Shown: in pieces, positions 1-11,800 of the stretch
Numbering within the stretch: the first letter of the stretch is position 1
How the letters are laid out: each line of letters opens with the position of its first letter
NCBI GenBank assembly: GCA_026874595.1
Contig: CM049310.1
Location: 87,149,056-87,213,055 of the forward strand
Direction of reading: 5' to 3'
DNA: 64,000 nucleotides
From: Sipunculus nudus
Taxonomy: Eukaryota > Annelida > Sipuncula > Golfingiida > Sipunculidae
The notes under the pieces: model-generated
Told to the model about the DNA's origin: nothing
Databases searched by the model: none
The model's input: only the letters and a program-made list of their open reading frames with translations
Position numbers and translations under genes: made by a program

Positions 1-985
1 TCCTGATCCAAATATAGGGATAATTTTCTGTTTTGCTGTATAAAAAATTATTTGTTTTTAAATTATATAAGGATTTTTCTCAAAAGAACAAGTCACAACT
101 TACACAGCCGATCCGCCGCTCGTTCGTAAACATATTAAATGTCCCTTTGTGTTTGAAATACACGTACGCTATCTGCCGGGTACGTTTACATATGCGACCG
201 TTCATTATATTTTATAATATATAAACCAATATTCTGTGAAAATAAAACTGACTTGACAGACGATTATTGGGCCAATTTTGAAAGTGATACAAACGTTTGC
301 CGTGACAGTAAGAATGATATTCTTTTAATCAAGCGAAGCAGAAACCTGAAGTGAAGTTTATTTCTCTCAGTACTATCAGTACCAAAAGAGTTAATCCATT
401 TGTTCTAACGCCATTTTTGTGCGTATTCAAGTGAGCTTGACTCGCCGCTTCGGCTGCCTGTTTACCAAGATGCGCTTGTACTAAATGACGTCAAGCCACC
501 TTGATACCGCCAGTCCCAAGCCACAATCTTGGTTGATCGCCTACAAAAAATGCGATACAAAATGTTGCCGGACAACCAAAATATCTGGAAATCTCACCTC
601 TACATTATTCGTTTGTAAGCTATTGTTCCGCTATGCTCCCATTCGTGCAGACGGTAAAACAAGTTTTTCCTAAAGCGTAAAGTGCACCTTTATCGGCTAT
701 CTGCCATGTTCCTGACCCGTTGATTTGCTTGAAATCACCTGACAAGTAACGCGATCGTTTGTTAAATTCGAGACATACAGATATCCGGTCGATTTCTTCT
801 CAGGACAGTCAGTGAACAGATACTTTCTTGCTTATATCAGTGGGTCTCAATATAAGGAGTCACCTGAAACAAATTCCAGTGGCGTTACTCTCGTTCTACC
901 CCCAAGGCGGCTTATCAATCACCTCCCGAGTAAACAATGGGCACGTGGTGAACGAGCAGAGGAACGACCATTCGTACCTTCCATC
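1..985. other. 5' flank of SLC22 gene A, no gene seen
   Basis: AT-rich sequence upstream of the first transporter exon. Only short open frames are present and none resembles a known protein. The frame of exon 1 stays open back to an ATG at 812, but the paralog on the other strand starts at the equivalent of 986, so 812-985 is more likely 5' UTR. Promoter and upstream untranslated exons cannot be placed. Confidence 0.5.
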
Positions 986-1360
986 ATGGAGTATGAGGAC
1001 ATATTCACCTATATCGGACACATGGACATTTACCAGTTATGGCTTTACATTCTTACAGGATTACTCTCTGTTTTCCCTGGCTATCAGTCAGTAGCCATGA
1101 ACTTTCTTGGATACAACCCGAAACATTGGTGCAAGGTAGATCGTCTTCAGAATTTCTCCCACAGACAACAGCGCTACATAGCGATACCAATGAAAGGTAG
1201 CGAGTTCGATTCTTGCAGAGTTTATGATCTCGACTACTCGAGGTACACAGATGAGGAGCTTATCAACTGGAACAGGTCGTTTTTACAGAATGTTACGACG
1301 AAAGAGTGTAATGCCTGGGTGTACGACCAGTCACAGTTTGTCGCCACGGCAACCACTGAG
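986..1360 (+). CDS. SLC22 A exon 1 (residues 1-125)
   Basis: Carries the start codon, TM1 and the large extracellular loop. The loop has Cys residues in HWC, DSCRVYD and KECNAW and N-glycosylation sequons NFS, NRS and NVT. The start is chosen because the paralog begins with the same MEYEDIF at the equivalent place. The donor after GAG is GTGGGA, weaker than the GTAAGA in the paralog. Confidence 0.92.
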
Positions 1361-1616
1361 GTGGGATATTACCCCTAAGGAAACTTGGTATTTGTTTTTA
1401 ATTAGAATATTCATTATTGAAATACAGGAATTTATCCAAATGAACTTAAAAGATTAAAACGAAAACTAAGCCTTTGATAACAGTACATAAAGTCTTGACA
1501 GCTGTATATTATTCCTTAAAAATCATTTTATTTGTTTTAAGTAAAAAACATGATAATAAATTATATATTAAATATATTATAAATATTATTATGTTATACA
1601 TTATATAAATCATATG

Positions 1617-1660
<44 letters not shown>

Positions 1661-4600
1661 CATGTGATTTCATGTCTTCAGTGATACACATGGTGTGCAT
1701 CAATACATTCTCTATCGGTTATAACACTTTTCGAACAATAAATGTAACCTCATAGTTTTGCGGGTCATCGTATAAATAGTACTTGAATAAAGTGCACACC
1801 GAAACCCCGCTGTGTGAGGACAATGCGTGTGATAACCTCGGTTGTTATCATGAGATGACGAACTGATAGTATGGCTAATGATCAGGAGAGCGTGTTACTC
1901 GCATTGCCTGTATCATATACCATAAACGAGAAAAAGTCAAATATTTAGAAATTAAAACTGTACTGTGTCTGTTTATCTTATTAATTGGTTCTACCTTGGA
2001 TGTAGTATTATATAACTTTAATCAGATACTGACAGGGCGATAACAGATGTTCTTTCAAGTTCAGTCAAGAGCCAAAATTAATAGTAAATTTGTTTGTTGA
2101 ATACAGCTTTGTTGCAACCACTATTGTAATAACTTTTTATTACAATAGTGGTTGATGGTTTTCCCAGATTCGTCGAGATTCTTCAAAACAAATGACATTC
2201 CCCGAAAAAAAAGCCCCACACAATTCATACTCAAACGCATCAGTTGGTATTTTATATGTTATTACACTAATGTACTCTATTATATTAGTGACCGTGTCGA
2301 GAAACCACTATTGTAATAACGGTCACTATAGTAATAAAAGCTAGCGGCAACTTTTATTTCACCACTGAAGAAATAATGATATCATCGTTCATCTTGAAAT
2401 GTCACCATTATTTTAAATTTGTGTTCGTCTAAAATGCAGCAGAACTGTAGTATTCCAAACGTTATTATCTACTCTTATATATCATTAATTATACCGATAA
2501 CGAAAGTTATTACAATAGTGAACGGTATTACAATAGTGACCGGGTCGTGCAACCACTAATGTATTAACGGCCACTATTGTAATAAAAACTAGCCGCCACT
2601 CTTATCTTGCCCTGAAATGATTCTCTCATTCTTCATCTTGAAATGCCACCATTGTTTTATATTTCTGTTCAAATGTAAAATGCTTGGGTATTATAGTATT
2701 CCAAACGTTGTAATCCACTCTGACGTCATTAATTAAAACTATAACGAAATTTATTTCAATAATGAACGTCATTACAATAGTGGTCGGGTCCAGCAACCAC
2801 TATTGTAATAACGGTCACTATTGTAAAAAAAAAAAAAAATTGCCGCAACTTTTGTCCCACAACTGAGGAAATAATTTCCCTCGTAGTTCATCTTAAAATG
2901 CCACCATTGTTTTCTGTTTGTGTTCAATGTTAAAATGCTGCAGAAGTGTAGTTTTCCAAATGTTGTAATCCACTCTTATGTAATTAACTATACTTAAAAC
3001 GAAATTTATTACAATAGTGAACGTTATTACAATAGTGACCAGGGCGAGCAATCACTATTGTAATAACGGTCACTATTGTATTAAAAAATAGCCGCCACTT
3101 TTATCTCACCACTGAAGAAATAATTTTCTCATCATTCATCTTGAAACGCCACCATTGTTTCATAGTTGTGATCTAGTGTAAACTGTTTCTTGCATTATGG
3201 ACTTCATACATTATTACCCTGCTATATAAAACACCTCTTTACCCGTTCCCATTCACCACCTGACGAAGAATCCTGTGCGCCTTGAAAGCTCGGAATAATA
3301 AATTAGTCAGCCCGGTTTGCGAGAGGATTGCGACACTTCCAGTCGTGCTTGGCCAATTGTGAGAATCCGTAACGCTTCCGTGAAAGTGCCTACTCAGACC
3401 GCCCAGATGCGTGGGATTCCGTACTCGCCCCTCCATTATCCGTGTATTGTCCGTGGCTGACCGTAGAGGTCTGTGGCATGCCCTGATTTTGTAGCAGTGG
3501 AACGTTACAAAGCGTGCCGACGCCCTCGAAGACCGTGGGAATCCTTCACAACAGCACAGTCGCCGTACTCAAACTTGAAAGGCTTCGCTGATATCATGGT
3601 TCCGCTCGAACAGTCTGATCCTTATACCAGAAAAACCGGTAGCCTGAGGTGGCTGGTTGCATACAGTGGTTAGCTTCGTATTCGTTGGGTTAATTTTCGC
3701 GATTTCCACGTTTTCATCGTTTTTCAAGGGTTTCCATGTTCGCGTTCTTTCTAAAAAGTCACCAACAAACCTACACAAAGTATAATACAATATTGTAAAC
3801 ATTATTTAGTAGGAGCACAAATTCACGAGGACCGCAGTGTAACATCGAACAGTGGAAATTCTTGCTCATTATTATTATTATTACTATTATACATTAATAG
3901 TACAATAATACTGGTATTATATATCAATATTTGATTATATTCATAATGTCGACCGTTTTGCCTTTCGACTTTAGACACAACAGTCAAGTAAACCTGTACA
4001 TGATATGTCAGTGAGGCAACAGTATAATTGTTTGTGTTATATTCGGTTTTATTGGTTTATATGGTTTTATTTTGGCCGTTTGTCGGCATCGTCTCCCTGG
4101 TCTCCTTGTTTGATGTGTTTGGATCATTCGGTGGGGCCCCACACAAATCTGTGATACAGATTACATGAACAGCCTGCGTGCGATGTGGACTACATTTTAT
4201 GGCCTATTTTTATAAAAAGAAGGTTCAAGGGATTATCTTTAGATAATACACAAATAAGCGGATTAGGTCCCTTTAATATCATATAAATAACAAAATGGAA
4301 ATGTGATTCAACTTTCATTTTACTCACAGTTCAACCTGGTATGCGGAAGATCATTCCTGGTGCAGCTGGTTTCAACTGTATACATAGCTGGCATTTTTGT
4401 TGGTGCGGTAACATCAGGTATTGTATCTGATAAGTAAGTGGATACATTAAGTACTGAATACGTTTATTTTCATAAAAAATGATTAAACATGTTTGGAATA
4501 GATGTCTATATAAAATAAAATGTTTTTAAAACATTTATCAGTGGCAATTTTTAGTCAAACGAGATATCTATTCTTGTGCTTCATAATCGTGTACATTTAT

Positions 4601-6692
4601 TTCAATACCAGTTTGAAAATATTACTACAGTCGGACCTCTATAATGTTGGCACCCATGGGATTGGGCCAAACTTGGCTATTACCATAGCTACGTCTGTTT
4701 TAAGAGTACTTCATTAAGCTGATGCATGTACTTTCTCCCTGTTTTTGCACATAAAGGTTAATAAGCAAAATGCATAATTGTTAGTATATATAATACATAT
4801 ATATTCATATGTGTGTGTATGTTATAACATATATCGAAGAACATAACCTACACGCATTTATCTTGTTATTTTAATCTGTATAATATTCTGATAAGTTACC
4901 TATTGTAACCTTAGATATACCATACTGTTCTACAAACTGTCTCTACGCCAAGCCATTGAACAGGTACACTTTTAGGACTATGCCACACCTTATTATGACA
5001 GTATGGGGTTTTAAAAATGGACAGTAACAGTGAATATGACACATTGCATGCGGATGACAAAATATTTGTTTAGTGTTAATCATTTCCAACGTATTTGTAC
5101 CGACTACATTTCTCTCTGGACTGCATAACCTACGCCGCTTGTGTATAAATACCCCAGTGCATTGTGGGGCTAGCTTTTCGATGCCAATAAAGCCTAACCA
5201 GAAGAGTCAGATTCTGCGCATTGTGAATTTATCCAGTGCTGTCTCCTCTACAGATTCGGGCGAATGAAATGCATCATCGGAGGAACTATCGGTCACGTGG
5301 CCTTCAGTGTGGCCGGAGCTTTCATGAATAACTACGCCGGGTTTGTTGTGATGAGGTTTTTAACTGCTGTCTTCAATACATCCGCCTATTTAGCAGGATT
5401 TGTTGTAGGTATTACAATTTTGTTCTTCTCATAATGTGCTTGTATTGGTAATTTGTTGCTATAATAGTCTACCGCATCAATTAAGAAAACTTAGAGAAGA
5501 AACTGTTGCAAGTATTTGGTGTCAATTGGCATCATAACTGCGTAATGAATATTAGATCTTGATCATTAGAAGTATATGATAAGGTTAAAGCTGTGTAAAC
5601 TGTCATACAGACAAACCGAATGAGTTAAAGTTATATCTAGCTCCCTCCATTTTGTGCCACAAGAACAAAACAACCAAATAAGAAAAACCATATTCTTGCA
5701 AAGATAGTTAATTTAAACTCAATCACAGTGTGACAGCACCAGTCTAGTTAGTGTCATTTGCGTGTATTCCAGGCGGATTTCACCTAGTATTTAAAAAAAG
5801 AACACACCTGAATCCTCAAAATTATAAATTAAACAATTCATTCAAAATTAAGAGATAAGAGATAAGAGATATTCTAGACATTATAAGGTGACGTAAAAAT
5901 TTACGTTAACTGACGTCAATTTTTTAAAGAAAATAAAAAGCATTTAAATGATATCATAATCAACAGGTATGTTAATCAGTAGAAGAGTTGTCGTATCTAC
6001 TAGAATCTAATGAGCGTGTGGTATAAAGTTAAATAATGACGGTGAAATAAGATTATGATATACTTTATTTATCCTTTGGTAGGGAATAACATTTTGCTCG
6101 CATATCAATAAAAAGTAAAAAACAGAAATTATCGTTACTAAGTCAACCAAACGTTACTATTGACACTTTAAATAGCGTTAAAACAAAAAATATTACATAA
6201 AATATACAATATTATATGATATACAATTTAAGAAATAAACTACTCCATCACAGTTAGCAAATCACAGTTATATCCGTCACCTCACCTTCAAGTTCCCATA
6301 CCCCTACATTAACACAACTGCACAAATAATACCTGGAAATGCTGGTACAAATTTCGGAGGCAAATGATAAAATAGTATTTCAATGTTTAAAAAATATCGT
6401 TGTACAGTGAGATGGCAAACAGAAAGAAAGAATTTTTATATCGATTAGTTTTGACGGCTGGCGTCCCGCTTCTCTAAATATGAAGCTCATCAAAGTACTG
6501 TCGTAGTGCATGGATGTGTATCGTCCCTCATGATATCAAAAAGTTTTGCCTTCAGCTATGATATAGTGTGGTTTTAGTTTCAAGTTTCCTTCCAACTTAC
6601 CCAGGGGTGTTGCCAGGATTTACGGAAGGGGGTGCCTTTGTTGGGGGGGGGGGGGGGGGTACAGCTTATCTACTAGAAAAAGGACCGATTTT

Positions 6693-6739
<47 letters not shown>

Positions 6740-8784
6740 ATTAAGACTCAGCCTGGACCAATACTAGAAACATGATGAATATCTACTTTTATGCTTTACT
6801 TTTCTTTTAGCTATTACTGTCTGGAATGTTTTCCCTCAGGATAAAAACAGAACCCAAGTACGCTCTGTATAATATAGTAATAAAATAAATAAAGCAAATC
6901 TGAATGATTATCAAATGATCGCAAATGTCGTAGAAAAAAAGGAACACATCATATACAGAAAAGATTTTACCAATCAAGGAAAAAAGAGATTCACTTGAAA
7001 TACAGTAATGCGTACGTTACGTCTTTCGATATACATTTTTACATACAATTTGTTATATTTTACGGTAGTTATGGAGGTTATTGGTCCAAGGTGGAGGGTG
7101 GAGACCGGCACGATCTACCAAATATTCTTCTCGGTGGGATTCATGTTGCTACCCGGCATGGCCTACTTAGTCAGAGACTTCCGCAGGCTTCAAGTCGTCA
7201 TGGGAATTCCACCTATTATCGCCCTCGTTTTTATATGGTTTGTTATATGGACTATATATACTACATTTTAAACTTTATGTGAGGACAGACCACGTGTAAG
7301 ACATTAAATTTATTAATATTGATGATGATCCTTTGACATCACTTGCGCATTTTTTTTAATTAACTGATTCCCCTTTATCCTATTGTAGGATTTTCCCACA
7401 GATGAAACAAAAAAAACACACACAAATTAAGTATAAAATCACCGAATGGTCAATACGTCCGAATTTGGAATAGTTGTAATTATTAAGCCAAAACAAATGT
7501 ACACTGCCAAGTTATAAGTTGAAAGTGTCAGTGAAAGAGCTACGTAATGTACTACAAAAAGGTTTATCGTCATGTCGATTGACGTTTTGCTCCTTTTTAG
7601 ACGTCATAGTGTCTTGACAAAGTGACATTTTAGGAGGGCCTGGCATATACGGCCGCAAAGGGCTGGATAGGGGCACATCTATCTCATTCCGGCGCTACAG
7701 CAGAAATGAGTTTTTTTTTCTCTGTCCAAGTACAGCTTACTTTGACATAGGGCACTAATGATTACCTCCGATTATATTGAATGAATGGTGGTAGGTAGCT
7801 CAGATGTCTTACACTGTATCCGAATATTACACTAGAGAAATTATAAACTTGGTGACGGATTTATCAAGAAATCACAATAATAAAATTTGATTTGATTCCA
7901 CTATAAAGTAAGGGACACAATGTATACCCCTCCATCCCAGAAATGATGGGCGGAACGCGTTCACCTGCGCCCCCCCCCCCCCAGATATAGATGAACCTGC
8001 CTGTTCAATAGAAATATGTGATTTTTGCTTACATATGATTGAACACCAGGTTGTTCCTGTCAAGAACAATTCTTATCACATCTCTGTGATGGATGACTGA
8101 GCTTTATTGGTAAACACAGCAATGTTGGCAAACGGAAAACTATGTAACCCAAGGTGGCTTATGTGTGGAAGTTTAAAGGTCACTGCCTGCAAAATGCACT
8201 TTGCAAAACTCTGGTTCGTCTGACTTGCCGCCAGATGTCCTTGTTTAATGTATTTTTTTTATCAAACTGAATCCTCTCCCATTAAAAACACGTGGTATAA
8301 ACTAAACAAACTGCCTTAGTGCGATGGGATTAGTGTTTTCTGGTCTATTTTTTATTAAAAGGTTTAAGGGGATATTTTTGTTAATAGACACCAGACATGA
8401 GAATAGAACCTTTAAAAACTATAACTTACTGATTTACTATTCCCAGGTTGCTGCCAGAATCCCCAAGATGGATGCTCATTAAAGGACGTGATGAAGAAGC
8501 AGAGAAGACATTTAGACATATTGCTGCAGTAAACCAAAAACCTCTGCCGGATACTATAACCTTCGAACAACAGGTAACACGGCAAACTATAATTCGCAGA
8601 TAGCAATAAAATATATAATACTTTGTACAAACAAATACACCTTTTTTCTAATGTTCAGAAAAGCAAGAAAATATAAAATATCACTTGCAGTTAATTATAT
8701 TTTTATATCTGACTACTACTACTACTGCTGATGCTGCTGCTGCTACTGCTACTACTACTACTACTTCTTCCATAACTGCTGCTG

Positions 8785-8815
<31 letters not shown>

Positions 8816-11800
8816 ATCTACTACCTAGAGAGCAGAGATTCTCGTTGAAAGAACCTCTTTCAAAGTCCATCCTCCCCTTTCTTTTCTCTCTTTCCCCATA
8901 ACATTCTAGATTGTAAAATAATAAACTGAATTATAAACAAACAACCACTAAAGCCTGCTAAAACATGTTTTTAGTTGCCTCTGCCGGGAGGTCATGCGTT
9001 CATCCCCGTTCGTGTTAGACTGGCCCAGTCAATGAAATGGTTTTTACTTAACTCTTGCCTCTGACAGAGAGTATACCGGTACCGCCACCTTGCGGCAAAT
9101 TATATAACTAATTTACCACACGGAGTTACGTTTATCGGTGCATGGAATCACGTATTATTTACGCATTTTAGTAGCAAACATAAATATGTTTGTTCACAGC
9201 AATAATATAATCCCATGATAGTATGGTGTGGGTCCGGCTATTGATACGGATTCAGAAACGTCATTAAGGAATATTCAAGAATGTATTGTCATTTATGCAC
9301 GAATGAACCTGTGAATATACACTGAATAAAGAAATGAAGTCACGGGTATTGGAGAATCCCACAACAGGGGCCACCCACTTGGCGAAGGCTTCCATCCTAA
9401 GAATGTAGATTACTAGTTTTATAAAAAAAATAAAAATGAGTGTCAGATTTTATCTAAATTTAGTAGGAATGATAGGCTATTGACTATGAGGAACTATTCC
9501 CGACTTTCATGCAGTACTGTAGATAATTAAGGGGATGACGGGCTACCAAAAGGCTGACAGATAACAACGATGGATACGTGCTGAAAGTGGTTCTCTAAAA
9601 TCTTTTTAACGATATGATACCATGCTTTCCGTGTATGTTGATAGGAGACATCTGAAGCCGGGAAAGGGGGTCTTCTAGATCTCTTCAGAACACCAAACAT
9701 GCGGAAGAGGATCCTCGCAATATATCTGATCTGGTAAGTCTGATAACAATTGTGTTCAATATGGTATTTATTGAACCCCGTAGCCCCAAAGATGCTTTAC
9801 ATTTGATTTGATGGCTAAAATACCCTTATTTACTTACTAATCTGATGAAATGTGAGTAAGACCATTTTGGACCGCAGAAAGTCGCTAAACAGTGGTGGCG
9901 CCATATGCAGGTTATAATCACATGTCAAGAAAGCAAAAAGGGACTTAAAGATATTTGGTAAAACAATCGGGCTGGACGGACGGACAAAGGCAGACCATTT
10001 TAGTAGTCCTACATCCTTAAGGCGGGGAACTAAAATGAGTAATACACAGAGACTATTCTTTTTATTGAGAGGAAGCCTATAGGGGATGATAAGTCTATTT
10101 ACCCCCCCCCCCCCCCCCCACCCGTGCAAAACAATCTATTTCATTTAAACAGTATTAGTCCTAGGTCACAGATTTGCACCTGATGTTTATTTTTAACCTT
10201 ATATTTGTAATTGTCTCTGTATAAAGTCACCAGTTTTATCCGGCCTGAAAATTCGGGAGATGTTATGCCGGAACCAGAAAATCGGGTTATTTACAACCTA
10301 TCATTCCTTTTTTATCATTTCTTACGCCAATAACAATCCTGGACGCGAAATCAGAAGTGCGCAAATTGACCAGACAAATATGTTGATCTGTAGGGAAAAT
10401 CAGTAGGTGTACGTCACTCACAGGCCGGCGAGACATTTAAGGCCGATTAATAAAATAATCCGGCAAGTAATAATCGGTAGATGTAAGGCCGGCTTAATGC
10501 GTGTAATGATGCACATATATTGTACATCACAAATTCATAATTATTGTTTGTTTCTACAGGTTTACGTGCAGCCTGATGTATTACGGCCTGTCTCTCAACA
10601 CCGCCGCTTTGTCCGGAAATGTCTTCCTCAACACGTTCATTTCCGGAGCAGTTGAAATTCCCGCCAATTTAATCTGCGTGGTTGCTTTGAACAAAATTGG
10701 TCGACGCTGGACCATCGGCGCAGCTCTAATATTTGGTGCTATTGCAAGCTTTGCTCAAATTCCTCTTATCGGACGATCGAGTAAGTGACTCGCTTAAGCA
10801 ATATTAATCTGTTAACTCACTCTATGTTAGACGATAAAATATGTGAGGCATCGACTCTGCATATGGACTGCTAAATATGAAGAATGTAAACCTATTATAT
10901 TGTTTTCAAACGCTTTATTTAAAATAAAATCACATGTGCGGTTGGTAAACCATGATATTGTGTACACAGGAAAAGAGGGATGAATGTAGGCTCCGACTAC
11001 ACATTTAGTTTTTTATTGGATATTTCAGACCTTTCTTGGCTGATGACCACGTTTTCTATGCTGGGCAAAGCAGGAATTACCACTGCCTTCTCCGGTATAT
11101 ACGTGTTCACAGCAGAACTGATCCCCACGGAGATCAGAAACGTCGGAGTAGGGTCATCTTCAACTGTTGCTCGGATCAGCGGCATGGGGTCGCCATTCAT
11201 TGGAGGGCCATTGGTAAGATCAGGTTTCTGTTCTCGTACTTGAGGCAACTTTACAATATAGTTATTTGATGTTTTATAATCATACAAGCATGGTTAAGTA
11301 GGTTAGTAGTTCGTATTTTGGAGTTTTTCTTTACAAAGTCACTTTTTAATGTTTTATCATATCTTGCACCTATTGCACCATATCTTACAAGTATTTGAAA
11401 GAAAGAATGTATTGAATACATGAGAGAAAGGTTTGCTTTTGTTACAAAATGATAACTGAAGTGACAGGGTCAAGACATCTCTTGACAGACGTTGATTTGA
11501 TAACGTTAGTATCATAAATACTATAAGTCTTGTTATGGGGCTTCTGATTTGTGGACAGGGGTGAGTGATTGTATACATAAAGTCAGGTCTCGTTATTATG
11601 GGGTCCGTTTCAACGGAAGACTCGAGTTAGGAACAAACCTCTAGGGAACGAACGAGTGAAAGTTGAAATTGGCTTCAATATAACGGAAAACTCGAGTTTC
11701 AGATCCGAACGGACTAACACAAAACAAACTGAACATCGCCCCTATACTCAGAATCGTTATACTAATTACTGATATACTGACTGACTTACAAGAGACGGAA

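Noticed and set aside
812-985. 58-codon N-terminal extension of SLC22 A exon 1
   Set aside because: The paralog starts at the equivalent of 986 and its upstream sequence has no such extension; SLC22 proteins start just before TM1.
3240-3480. Possible retroelement 3' end (CTGACGAAGAATCC then GAAAGCTCGGAATAATAAAT)
   Set aside because: The wording resembles tails of some retroelements, but no coding part or boundaries could be found.
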